DNA of 45,262 bases from JAKPCT01 sp029553165 (GTDB lineage Bacteria; Bacillota; UBA4882; UBA8346), in assembly GCA_035359995.1 (NCBI GenBank), contig DAORZT010000015.1, forward strand, positions 1 to 45,262, read 5' to 3'. The position numbers and the translations under genes were made by a program. Under the pieces are notes generated by a model, which saw nothing but the letters and a program-made list of their open reading frames with translations, did not search any database and was not told the DNA's origin. Of the stretch, positions 1-8,087 are shown piece after piece. How positions within the stretch are numbered: position 1 is the first letter of the stretch; each line of letters starts with the position of its first letter.

Positions 1-76
1 CGATTTTGCTTACAAAATTTATTTTTTATGGGCTTGACATATTACCAGATTGCTTAAGCGGTTATCATAATTTTAG

Positions 77-104
77 TAATGTTAATCAAAGAAAAAACCG
101 ATAT
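77..104 (+). promoter_or_regulatory. Possible sigma-28 (SigD/FliA) promoter
   Basis: TAAT at 77-80, a 16-base spacer and ACCGATAT at 97-104 resemble the flagellar sigma consensus TAAA-N15-GCCGATAT, with one mismatch in each element. It lies about 230 bases before the PilZ start with a terminator-like hairpin in between, so its target is uncertain. The much better matches at the next two c-di-GMP genes raise its plausibility. Confidence 0.3.
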
Positions 105-262
105 AAATGATATATAATTTCAGCAATACAATTCCACAACAACAATAAAAATCCTTTCACAAATCCGAATTATGATTAGGAACAGATCAGTTTCCGGTCA
201 TTTTTTCAACCCATGAAGCAAAAATAATAATTTTTTTGTATAATATTTGATATTTTAGCCTG

Positions 263-295
263 AAAGCCCTATAATTATATATAATAGGCTTTTTG
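263..295 (+). terminator. Intrinsic terminator-like hairpin
   Basis: AAAGCC at 263-268 pairs with GGCTTT at 287-292, with extra A-T pairs inside, and runs into a T-tract. It could end a transcript from the left or act as an attenuator before the PilZ gene, which starts about 40 bases later. Confidence 0.45.
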
Positions 296-335
296 TATGA
301 TCATATTTTGAAATATATCGGGGGTTTGAAATTTA

Positions 336-2522
336 ATGATTAAAGGAATTATCAGTCGACGGGCCTCACAGCGAATTCCGTTCCAGGCTGAAATTACAAT
401 TCAGTTTTATGTTGAAAACTCTGAACCTGTTGTTGCTCAAACAACCAATATCAGTTTAGAAGGATTACGTTTCTTTGTACCCAAAGGCCTCATTAAGCTG
501 GCTCCGGAAGACTCAATCGAACTGGTCTTCAACATCGGTGACTCCCAAATTGAAGTTAAAGGAGAAGTTTGCTATTTCGCTAATGCGTTTGATAACGAAC
601 ATAAACCGGTCGTCTATTACGGAATCAAATTTACGGAACTGAGTGCTGAAACATGGAAGACAATCAATGATTATTGCACAGCCAAATTAGCAGCTGGTGA
701 TTCCGCAAGTGAATTCTCCACCTCTGTCAAGGCAGCTCAAAAACAACCCGAAAAAGATACGGAACTTACTACAAGTATTGATTCAATTGATTTTGGCCTG
801 TCAGAGTCTGATTCTGCTACCGGTGATCAAACCAATTCTGACGAGCTTTTGATTGATTCTGTTTTTGAGTTGCAACCGGAAGGTTCTCAGGAGCCTAATG
901 TTTCTAATACTGAAACTACCAATTCGTTTACTGATATCCAGATCGATTCAATCTTTGAGTTACAACAGTCAGGCGGTTCAGATTCGGATGTCAGTTTATC
1001 CAATACGATCAGCAACTCCGGCGACATTCAAATTGATTCCATCTTCGATCTGGAACAGCCTGCTTCAGAACCAATTGCTTCTACCGTTGAACATGTTATT
1101 CCTTTTGAGTTTTTGTCTTCATCACTTAACCCGGTTAGTGATATTAATAAGCAAACTCCGGAGTCAGTTCTGCCTGATCCTGTACCGCTTGAGCCTCTCA
1201 ACGGCTCGATCAGCCCTGACATTAAATCAACTATTGAACCCGTTCCGGAGTCGGTTCTGCCTGATCCTGTACCGCTTGAGCCTCTCAACGGCTCGATCAG
1301 CCCTGACATTAAATCAACTATTGAACCCGTTCCGGAGTCGGTTCTGCCTGATCCTGTACCACTTGATCCTTTTATTAATCCAGTTGAAACCCCTTCTACT
1401 TCTGATTCAAAGCCTGAACCAGTTATTGATGTGGGTAATCCATTCAGATCGCTTTCACAGGAAATTATTGACAAATTAATTGATTCAATGAGCTCTAACC
1501 AGAATAATTCCAAATCACCAACGGCTGATAACGCTGGTGAAGATCATGTCCAAACTAAAGATAACAAGGTTGACAATATTAACAACAATGAAGTTGTTGA
1601 TATTGTTTCCGATGAACCAGTAATCCAAAACATTGAGACCGAGCCGGTTAATCCAATTGAGGAAACCAAAGAAAAAGTAACAACAGAGCCTGTTCCTGTC
1701 AATAATGAACCGGTTCAAGAATTTGAACCAATTAATCTTGAAGCAAATCTTAATGATTTAAGTATTGACCAATCGGAATTAAACTCTTTACTGGAGCAAG
1801 CTGTAACAGACCAGATTGCTCCCGACGAATCTCCAGAAGTTAGCCAGTCAGAGATCAATTCGCTCTTTGAATCAAATAATATTTCTAATATTTCAACTGA
1901 AACAGAGCCAAAAAAACCAGTCACACCACCAGTTCATGACTCTAATCAACCGGTTGAAAGTAAAGTTGATAAAGTTGATAAAGTTGACAAAGTTGAAAAA
2001 GTTGACAAAGTCGACAAAATTAACCAAGTTGAACCTGTTAAAGAACCTTTGCCAGCATCTCCTTCACCGGATATTGTAATTGATACTTCGAAAATTCCTA
2101 ATTTTGCCCGGGGCAGTTCGACAGTTCCGATGGATCAGAAGATGATTGACCAACTAATTGAAAAATTAGTTCCCAAAAATAAACCTTCACAGCAGGCTCC
2201 GGTTAATACCAGTAATGAACCGGAAACTTTTTCGGTAAAACTGGAGACACTTAATGGTGATATAATCAATTGTAAAATAGTAAGGCTTTATTTTGGTGGA
2301 ATTATTATTGAATCACCTCAACGGATCTTAGAAAACAGTCCGTATAAAATATCAATATCCAGTAATACGACTGAAATTAATAATATTACCGGAATCTGTT
2401 CGATGTGTGAACAGATTGACTCCAACAATTACAAAGCCGAATTCTTCTTTAAAGGTTTGAGCAATAGTAATATGGATATGGAAATATTAAAATCCATAAT
2501 CGCTAAACTACAAAATAAGTAA
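336..2522 (+). CDS. Large PilZ-domain protein with long repetitive linker
   Basis: Probable c-di-GMP receptor. The N-terminal PilZ domain (about residues 8-115) has both signature elements: RASQR (9-13), an RxxxR motif, and NISLEG, the (D/N)xSxxG motif. The last 90 residues look like a second, degenerate PilZ-like beta fold (LYFGG) without the arginine motif. Between them lie about 500 acidic, Pro/Ser/Asn-rich residues, probably disordered, holding an 87-base tandem repeat, a KVD repeat and at least seven short motifs of the form I-(D/N)-x-(L/I/V)-(F/L/I). Four of these follow an SQ or DQ dipeptide, as in the FliM/FliN N-terminus. There is no signal peptide or membrane segment, so it should be cytoplasmic. 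Next comes a second PilZ gene with the same MIKG start, then an HD-GYP gene. Role in flagellar motor control is inferred. Confidence 0.85.
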   Translation: MIKGIISRRASQRIPFQAEITIQFYVENSEPVVAQTTNISLEGLRFFVPKGLIKLAPEDSIELVFNIGDSQIEVKGEVCYFANAFDNEHKPVVYYGIKFTELSAETWKTINDYCTAKLAAGDSASEFSTSVKAAQKQPEKDTELTTSIDSIDFGLSESDSATGDQTNSDELLIDSVFELQPEGSQEPNVSNTETTNSFTDIQIDSIFELQQSGGSDSDVSLSNTISNSGDIQIDSIFDLEQPASEPIASTVEHVIPFEFLSSSLNPVSDINKQTPESVLPDPVPLEPLNGSISPDIKSTIEPVPESVLPDPVPLEPLNGSISPDIKSTIEPVPESVLPDPVPLDPFINPVETPSTSDSKPEPVIDVGNPFRSLSQEIIDKLIDSMSSNQNNSKSPTADNAGEDHVQTKDNKVDNINNNEVVDIVSDEPVIQNIETEPVNPIEETKEKVTTEPVPVNNEPVQEFEPINLEANLNDLSIDQSELNSLLEQAVTDQIAPDESPEVSQSEINSLFESNNISNISTETEPKKPVTPPVHDSNQPVESKVDKVDKVDKVEKVDKVDKINQVEPVKEPLPASPSPDIVIDTSKIPNFARGSSTVPMDQKMIDQLIEKLVPKNKPSQQAPVNTSNEPETFSVKLETLNGDIINCKIVRLYFGGIIIESPQRILENSPYKISISSNTTEINNITGICSMCEQIDSNNYKAEFFFKGLSNSNMDMEILKSIIAKLQNK
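1158..1369 (+). repeat. 87-bp in-frame tandem repeat, about 2.4 copies
   Basis: Copy 1 (1158-1244) and copy 2 (1245-1331) differ by one silent base (TCA versus TCG). A partial third copy begins at 1332 and diverges near 1369. Each unit encodes 29 residues starting PESVLPDPVPLEPLNG. The near identity points to recent slippage or unequal crossover. Confidence 0.95.
1962..2033 (+). repeat. 9-bp tandem repeat encoding Lys-Val-Asp units
   Basis: Six clean units of AAAGTTGAN (1962-2015) are followed by two degenerate ones. They encode KVD KVD KVD KVE KVD KVD KIN QVE. The repeat stays in frame, so copy changes alter linker length only. Confidence 0.9.
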
Positions 2523-2536
2523 ATCAAAATCGAAAC

Positions 2537-2566
2537 TCCGTTCTTAACCTGGAACGGATTTTTTTC
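2537..2566 (+). terminator. Intrinsic terminator after the large PilZ gene
   Basis: TCCGTTC (2537-2543) pairs with GAACGGA (2552-2558), followed by seven T. It separates the two PilZ genes into different transcripts. Confidence 0.8.
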
Positions 2567-2586
2567 ATTTCTCTGCTAAACCCCGG

Positions 2587-2613
2587 TAAAAAAATTGAAC
2601 TTTCTGCCGATAA
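2587..2613 (+). promoter_or_regulatory. Sigma-28 (SigD/FliA) promoter of the small PilZ gene
   Basis: TAAA at 2587-2590, a 15-base spacer and GCCGATAA at 2606-2613 match the flagellar sigma-28 consensus exactly. The start codon lies about 30 bases further on with GGAGG between, so the gene is probably expressed with late flagellar and chemotaxis genes. Confidence 0.8.
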
Positions 2614-2643
2614 TAAAGATATATGTGTTGGTGGAGGTATATG

Positions 2644-3390
2644 ATGATCAAAGGCAAAATCGAACAGCGTACCGCAGAACGGGTCCCTTTTGAAACTGGT
2701 TTACAGATTAAATTCATCAACTCTGATGGAAAAGTACTACTCGAAGCTTATTCAATAAATTTAAGTGCCGGTGGTTTAAAATTTTATGCTCTTGGTTCTC
2801 AATTACTCGAATTAGGGGAAAAATTAGAGTTTACTTTTACACTGCCTCATTTTGGCGAGAAAAAAGTTGAAGGTGAAATCTGTTACCGGGAGATTGAGTA
2901 CGATCAAAATCAGCAAGTAAAAAGAACTAATTATGGTGTAAAGTTTATCGCAATGCCTTTGGAAACCTGGAACTACATTATGGATTTCTGTTATCAAAAT
3001 GAAGTCGACCTGCAACCCGAATCTAATAATACCACTGAACCCAAACAAGTGATAACAATTCAAAATCAAGAGACTAAAGAACCATACTCTTCTGTTAAAG
3101 CCACAATAATATATCATGAACGTAAAATCGAGGGAATAATTGAGGATTTAAGCTTTGGCGGAGTTCGAATTCGGACCAAATATCAGATCCCAATTAACGC
3201 TAATGTTAATATCGCAATTCAATACCATGAGAAGGCCTTTTTCTTAAACGGAATCTGCATCTGGAACTCACCGGTAACCGATGCAGGCATAGAACCAGAC
3301 TATCCATCAATGGCCGGAATCTTCTTCAATTCTTTACAGAAAAACCAGTTTGATGATCTTGCTGATTTAATCAATATCTTACAAAAATAA
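2644..3390 (+). CDS. PilZ-domain protein, probable c-di-GMP receptor
   Basis: A 248-residue protein with a canonical N-terminal PilZ domain (RTAER and NLSAGG motifs) and a C-terminal half that looks like a second PilZ fold. The C-terminal half keeps DLSFGG but lacks the RxxxR arginines, so only the first half is likely to bind c-di-GMP. No membrane segment is seen. GGAGG at 2633-2637 is 6 bases from ATG 2644, giving MIKGKIEQR, parallel to the start of the preceding PilZ protein; ATG 2641 is the alternative. A sigma-28 promoter and the neighbouring HD-GYP gene suggest a YcgR-like role at the flagellum, which is inference. Confidence 0.85.
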   Translation: MIKGKIEQRTAERVPFETGLQIKFINSDGKVLLEAYSINLSAGGLKFYALGSQLLELGEKLEFTFTLPHFGEKKVEGEICYREIEYDQNQQVKRTNYGVKFIAMPLETWNYIMDFCYQNEVDLQPESNNTTEPKQVITIQNQETKEPYSSVKATIIYHERKIEGIIEDLSFGGVRIRTKYQIPINANVNIAIQYHEKAFFLNGICIWNSPVTDAGIEPDYPSMAGIFFNSLQKNQFDDLADLINILQK

Positions 3391-3414
3391 AGCCGTATCC
3401 TTCGAATACGGTTT

Positions 3415-3441
3415 AAGTCCTTACTTAAAGGACTTTTTTTC
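3415..3441 (+). terminator. Intrinsic terminator after the small PilZ gene
   Basis: AAGTCCTT (3415-3422) pairs with AAGGACTT (3428-3435), followed by a T-tract. A smaller GC-rich hairpin (CCGTAT/ATACGG, 3393-3411) lies just before it. Confidence 0.8.
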
Positions 3442-3466
3442 TTTTGAAGCTCCTTTGTTGATTAAA

Positions 3467-4513
3467 TCAAACCAAATATTTGATTACTTTTAACTCCGGA
3501 TACCGGAACAGGTTAAACTGACATCCCTTACGTTCCCCATTGGTTACTTTGACGATACATTCGGAACGGGTTGCATTCTTAACTGTTACAACTTCTCCAT
3601 TATTGAGTAATAATGTCGCCCCTACCGGATATGGAGCCACAATCTTCTCTAAACTTTCAACAACTTGGCGATCAAATTTCTTCTCGATCCCTTGCTTGAT
3701 CTCTGCTAAAACCAAATGGGAAGGTATTGCCGCACGATAAATACGATGTGAAGTCATTGCGTCATAAATGTCGGCTACTGCCACAATCTTAGCAAAACGG
3801 TGAATCTTATCGCCGGTTAGCCCTCGAGGATAACCTGACCCATCTTCCCGTTCATGATGTTGAAATGCAATATGTGAAGAGACAAAACTAACTTCAATCT
3901 TCTCCTTTAAGAGTTGATAACCATCACGCGGATGTCTTTTGACCGCCTCATATTCAACTGGCTCTAAACTCCCCGGTTTATTGAGGATTTTAGAATCAAT
4001 ATTGATCTTACCAATATCATGAAGTAATGCTCCCATACCCAAGTACTCCAAATCATTACGGTTGATCTTCATTGAATTGCCAATAATCAATGAGATTGTA
4101 CAGACATTTATCGAATGCGCATAAGTATAATTGTCGTAAGAACGGATATCCATCATATTGTAGATAACATCATCATTATTAAAAATCTGATCAATCATCT
4201 CCGCGACTACCCGGCGTAAGTTTTTAACATTAACTTGATTAGTTTGGTGTAAAAGATCGATTATTTCTTTAAAGGCCAAACCCGCTTTGAGCCTGGTCTC
4301 AACCATGATCGGGTCTAAGAGCAAATGCTCATCATTACTGTCTCCGGGTTCCCAAATGTAAAGATGGCTAAACTTCATCTCCTTAAGTCGGCTAATATAA
4401 TGCGGCTTTAATTCCACATTGGAACGCAATAATATTTTCCCATCATCTAACCGGTAAAGAGGACGGGCTAATTTCATTCCAGGTACAACTGCATCAATCG
4501 AAATTAAACGCAT
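3467..4513 (-). CDS. HD-GYP domain protein, probable c-di-GMP phosphodiesterase
   Basis: A 348-residue protein. The C-terminal two thirds are an HD-GYP domain: His133, the HD pair at 165-166 (LLHDIGK) and the GYP signature HHEREDGSGYP at 219-229, all expected for an active enzyme that hydrolyses c-di-GMP. The first 90 residues resemble the small N-terminal domain (DVVPGMxLARP-like) common in Firmicute HD-GYP proteins. No membrane segment or receiver domain is present. It is convergent with the PilZ genes and has a sigma-28-like promoter, so enzyme and receptors are probably co-expressed with motility genes. SD AAGGGGG precedes the ATG. Confidence 0.92.
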   Translation of the reverse strand: MRLISIDAVVPGMKLARPLYRLDDGKILLRSNVELKPHYISRLKEMKFSHLYIWEPGDSNDEHLLLDPIMVETRLKAGLAFKEIIDLLHQTNQVNVKNLRRVVAEMIDQIFNNDDVIYNMMDIRSYDNYTYAHSINVCTISLIIGNSMKINRNDLEYLGMGALLHDIGKINIDSKILNKPGSLEPVEYEAVKRHPRDGYQLLKEKIEVSFVSSHIAFQHHEREDGSGYPRGLTGDKIHRFAKIVAVADIYDAMTSHRIYRAAIPSHLVLAEIKQGIEKKFDRQVVESLEKIVAPYPVGATLLLNNGEVVTVKNATRSECIVKVTNGERKGCQFNLFRYPELKVIKYLV

Positions 4514-4537
4514 AAATCTTTTAACCCCCTTCTAAAA

Positions 4538-4565
4538 ACATCGGGAAATTCTCCAGTAATCTTTA
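4538..4565 (-). promoter_or_regulatory. Sigma-28-like promoter of the HD-GYP gene
   Basis: On the minus strand TAAA (4565-4562), a 16-base spacer and CCCGATGT (4545-4538) match six of eight -10 bases and the whole -35. It lies 25 bases upstream of the start codon. The spacer is one base longer than ideal. Confidence 0.5.
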
Positions 4566-4653
4566 GATTAGAACAATAAATTAATTAAATAAAAAAATAA
4601 AGCCTCAAAACCAAAAAGCTGATTAAAAACAAGTTAATGATCAATTGCTATCC

Positions 4654-4682
4654 TTGACTTTTGATTACTATAGCTTTATTAT
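4654..4682 (+). promoter_or_regulatory. Sigma-A promoter of the aspartate kinase gene
   Basis: TTGACT (4654-4659), a 17-base spacer and TATTAT (4677-4682), located 60 bases before the start codon. Confidence 0.65.
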
Positions 4683-4741
4683 TAAACATGAATTTAAGCC
4701 TTTTATTTCTATTTTTTTGCTGAATACAGGAGGTTGGCATT

Positions 4742-6058
4742 ATGGGTATTAAAGTTGCAAAATTCGGAGGAACTTCACTTGCCAGCGCTTCACAAATCCC
4801 CAAAGTGAAAGCGATTATTGAAGCTGATCCCCAACGGCGTTATGTTGTCCCATCAGCTCCGGGAAAACGTTCCTCTGATGATCATAAAATAACCGATCTG
4901 CTTTATCTTTGTAATGCGCACGTTCAACAAGGAATTCCTTTTGATGACGTCTTCGCAATCATTTCCAAACGTTACTTACAGATTGTTGCCGAATTAGGAC
5001 TGTCGCTAAACCTGCAATCCCACCTGGATGCAATCAAAACTGAAATCGCTAACGGTGCTTCCGCTGATTACACTGCCAGCCGTGGCGAATACTTAAACGG
5101 TTTGATCATTGCCGATCTGCTCGGATATGATTTTATAGATGCTGCCGAAGTGATCTTCTTTGACAAGAATGGTTTACTGGATTCGGACTTAACTCAGACC
5201 AAGATGGCGGAACGTTTAGGTAAACACGAACGGGCTGTCATTCCCGGTTTTTATGGTAGCACTCCGGACGGCAAAATTAAGACATTCTCCCGCGGTGGTT
5301 CCGACATCACCGGCGCAATTGTCGCCCGGGGAATCCAAGCAGAGATCTACGAAAACTGGACTGATGTATCCGGCTTCTTAATGGCTGATCCCAGAATCAT
5401 TACCAATCCAAAACCAATTGAGAAGATCACCTACCGTGAATTACGCGAATTAGCCTATATGGGAGCAACCGTGCTTCATGAAGAATCAATCTTTCCGGTG
5501 AGACAAGCAGGTATCCCTGTCAACATTAAAAATACCAATGAACCGGAACATCCCGGAACCTTGATTGTAAATGATGCCGAGCCAATCTCTGAAAGCGGAG
5601 CGATTACCGGTATTGCCGGCCGCAAAGATTTTACGATTATCACAGTTGAAAAATCTTTAATGAATACTGAACTTGGATTTGGTCGCAAATTTTTATCAAT
5701 CTTTGAAGCTAATAATATTTCCTTCGAACATATGCCTTCAGGAATTGATACCATCTCCCTGGTAGTCGCAGATTCTCAACTCAACTCAAAACTCGATAAA
5801 GTTGTTGAAGAGATCAAACAGCAATGCAAACCAGACTCAATTGAAATCTCCCCCAACATGGCTCTCATTGCCACTGTGGGTCGTGGTATGGCTTTCACCC
5901 CTGGTATTGCCGCTAAATTGTTTGGTGCTTTAGCAGCTGCTAATATTAACGTCCGCATGATCGACCAGGGATCAAGTGAGATTAACATCATTGTTGGCGT
6001 CGAAACCACCGACTTCGAAGCTGCCGTTAAAGCTATTTATAATGCGTTTGTCAAATAA
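4742..6058 (+). CDS. Aspartate kinase
   Basis: Phosphorylates L-aspartate, the first step toward lysine, diaminopimelate, methionine and threonine. The kinase signature KFGGTS is at residues 7-12, followed by the SRGGSDITGA region and then two regulatory ACT domains (about 305-438), so end-product feedback is expected. At 438 residues it is a normal monofunctional enzyme with no homoserine dehydrogenase fusion. AGGAGG gives a strong start. It stands alone between its own promoter and terminator. Which of the several Firmicute isozymes it is cannot be told here. Confidence 0.95.
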   Translation: MGIKVAKFGGTSLASASQIPKVKAIIEADPQRRYVVPSAPGKRSSDDHKITDLLYLCNAHVQQGIPFDDVFAIISKRYLQIVAELGLSLNLQSHLDAIKTEIANGASADYTASRGEYLNGLIIADLLGYDFIDAAEVIFFDKNGLLDSDLTQTKMAERLGKHERAVIPGFYGSTPDGKIKTFSRGGSDITGAIVARGIQAEIYENWTDVSGFLMADPRIITNPKPIEKITYRELRELAYMGATVLHEESIFPVRQAGIPVNIKNTNEPEHPGTLIVNDAEPISESGAITGIAGRKDFTIITVEKSLMNTELGFGRKFLSIFEANNISFEHMPSGIDTISLVVADSQLNSKLDKVVEEIKQQCKPDSIEISPNMALIATVGRGMAFTPGIAAKLFGALAAANINVRMIDQGSSEINIIVGVETTDFEAAVKAIYNAFVK

Positions 6059-6091
6059 TAACCTTTCAAATTTTTAATATCTAAAGTAACA

Positions 6092-6134
6092 AAAGACTGT
6101 TGCAAGGGACTTTGCTAACAGTCTTTGTTATTTT
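6092..6134 (+). terminator. Intrinsic terminator after aspartate kinase
   Basis: AAAGACTGTT (6092-6101) pairs perfectly with AACAGTCTTT (6117-6126) and is followed by a T-rich tail. Confidence 0.8.
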
Positions 6135-6200
6135 AGTAAAAAAGGGGACATTGCTTTACAGCTTCTTAATCTTATTAAAAAATGAAAGGGATTAGAGTTG

Positions 6201-7313
6201 TTACACCAAATTCTCCGGATTTAACGCTTCCAGCTCCGGAATAACAAATCTCCCATCCTTCCGGATCAACTTCCCATCGAAGTAAATCTCACCACCACCG
6301 TATTCCGGCCGTTGAATATAGACTAAATCCCAGTGGATTGCCGACCGGTTTTTATTGTCAGCTTCTTCATACGCCTGGCCCGGTGTAAAATGAAGGCTGC
6401 CGGAGATCTTTTCGTCAAATAATGTATCCTTCATTGGTTTTAAAATATATGGATTTACTCCCAAAGCAAACTCGCCAACAAATCTTGCCCCTTCATCAGT
6501 ATCTAAGACTTTATTGAGACGCTCGGGATCATTCCCGGTAGCTTCAACAATTTTCCCGTTCTCAAACCTAAAACGAATATTCTCATGGGTTACACCCTGA
6601 TAAACCGCAGGGGTATTATAAGTAATAACCCCATTTACCGAATCTCTTACCGGAGCAGTAAAGATCTCCCCATCCGGGATATTCATCTTACCGGCACAAG
6701 GAATTGCCGGTATTCCCTTGATCGAAAAAGTCAGATCAGTACCCACTCCGGTGATCCGGACCTGATCGGTCCGCTCCATCAGTTCTTTTAATGGTTGCAT
6801 CGCTCGGTTCATCTTGCCGTAATCTAAGGTACAGACATCAAAATAAAAATCCTCAAATCCTTCGGTGCTCATCCCGGCCAACTGCGCCATTGAAGGAGTT
6901 GGATAGCGCATTATACACCACTTCGTATGGTTAACCCGTCTTTCGGTTACCGGTCGTAAGTAATGCTTCATATATAATTGCTGTTGTTCTCCGGAAACAT
7001 CAGCGGTCTCACTGGCATTGTCTGCCGCTCTGATCCCGATATAAGCATCCATCTCTTTCATCTGGACCATCTCATACTCCGCCATCTTCTCCAGCATTTC
7101 CTGATTGGCTTCCAGCATGATCTGACGGTCAATCTGTTTATTACGGACTGTAACAAAAGGAATTCCCTTGACTTTATAAACTTCACGGATGATCGCCAAA
7201 GCCAACGGCGAACCCGAATCAATTACCTCAATCAAGATCTTTTCACCTGGCTTTAACTCCACCGAATAGTTGATCAACCCACGGGCCATTGTTTCCAATC
7301 TGGGATCCTTCAT
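6201..7313 (-). CDS. M29 family metallo-aminopeptidase
   Basis: A 370-residue cytosolic aminopeptidase of the AmpS/aminopeptidase T family, which releases N-terminal residues using two metal ions. The expected ligands are visible: Glu216 (PDGEIF), Glu281 (VGEFALG), His308 (GSLHF), and His327 with Asp329 (IHWD). Length and architecture are normal. It is monocistronic, divergent from the YpiB-like gene and convergent with aspartate kinase. A weak SD (GGATGA) lies about 10 bases before the ATG. Confidence 0.93.
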   Translation of the reverse strand: MKDPRLETMARGLINYSVELKPGEKILIEVIDSGSPLALAIIREVYKVKGIPFVTVRNKQIDRQIMLEANQEMLEKMAEYEMVQMKEMDAYIGIRAADNASETADVSGEQQQLYMKHYLRPVTERRVNHTKWCIMRYPTPSMAQLAGMSTEGFEDFYFDVCTLDYGKMNRAMQPLKELMERTDQVRITGVGTDLTFSIKGIPAIPCAGKMNIPDGEIFTAPVRDSVNGVITYNTPAVYQGVTHENIRFRFENGKIVEATGNDPERLNKVLDTDEGARFVGEFALGVNPYILKPMKDTLFDEKISGSLHFTPGQAYEEADNKNRSAIHWDLVYIQRPEYGGGEIYFDGKLIRKDGRFVIPELEALNPENLV

Positions 7314-7542
7314 CGAAATTCTTCATCCTTTCCATTTATTTATAGTTTAATTTGTTAGATTATTTTATTCCAAAAAACCCATCCCTAAATTGATAAAGTG
7401 CCTTTATTTTATGCCATTAATGCTTAATTACACATAATATAAATTAGAACATGTTAAAAAATGTCTCTTAGTATTTCACGCATTTGAGCCGAATAATAAT
7501 AGTGATAGATACTCTTTAAAATAATTATCTGGGGTGGAGCGC

Positions 7543-8085
7543 ATGTCAAGAAAAACTGTAAGTACCTGGGCAAAGAAAAATTTCCTCCACTGGTTTGTTG
7601 AAAATTACCAATTTCAATCTCAAGGCGCTAAACAGCTCTTGCTAAATTTAGCCGAAACAGAGGAAAATTTAGCTCGCACCCACCTTGTAATAGATGGTTC
7701 ATACCTTCGACCGTTATTGGTAATTTCGACTACCGGAACAGGAATGCCCCCCTTTATCTTTAAAACTTTTAACAGTACAGTAACACAACCGGAATTAATC
7801 TTATCGCGGTTACAGTTATTAAATGGCTCACCGCTCTATTTGAGTTTATATTTTCCCGATCGGACCACTTGTGAAGCTTTCTTTTCCGTAATTGAGGAGT
7901 CACCGGTAACCTTAGAATCCACACTGGGCCAACAAATATTAATCGACTTTGAACTCTCGTTATGGAGTGAAGCATTCAAACACGAACTCGAACGGGCTGA
8001 AATCATGGACCAAATCAATCAGTCGCTGGATAACCGTGATAAACGCCAATTTAAACGCTTGGTTAAAAAATTGAAAAAATTGTAA
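7543..8085 (+). CDS. YpiB-like protein (UPF0302 plus IDEAL-like C-terminus)
   Basis: A 180-residue protein resembling Bacillus YpiB: an N-terminal UPF0302-type domain followed by a C-terminal segment (IMDQINQSLDNRDKRQF) of the IDEAL-domain type. Charged and soluble, with no transmembrane segment. I assign family only; its function is not evident. GGGGTGGAG ends 2 bases before ATG 7543, which fits better than the in-frame GTG at 7534 inside that SD. Its 3' end almost touches the convergent HAD gene with no visible terminator between. Confidence 0.7.
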   Translation: MSRKTVSTWAKKNFLHWFVENYQFQSQGAKQLLLNLAETEENLARTHLVIDGSYLRPLLVISTTGTGMPPFIFKTFNSTVTQPELILSRLQLLNGSPLYLSLYFPDRTTCEAFFSVIEESPVTLESTLGQQILIDFELSLWSEAFKHELERAEIMDQINQSLDNRDKRQFKRLVKKLKKL

Positions 8086-8087
8086 AT

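Larger units (their letters stand above)
1..335. other. AT-rich gene-free stretch upstream of the large PilZ gene
   Basis: No credible coding frame is seen here. The stretch holds a weak sigma-28-like promoter (77-104), a hairpin with a T-tract (263-295) and a TATAAT hexamer at 239-244 that lacks a clear -35 partner. It may carry the promoter and leader of the PilZ gene, the end of a transcript from outside the window, or a short RNA. Confidence 0.5.

Noticed and set aside
853..1479. Long open frames on both strands over the large PilZ gene (853-1479 plus, 1028-1513 minus)
   Set aside because: They are out-of-frame readings of a repetitive linker; they have no SD and only reflect its biased codons.
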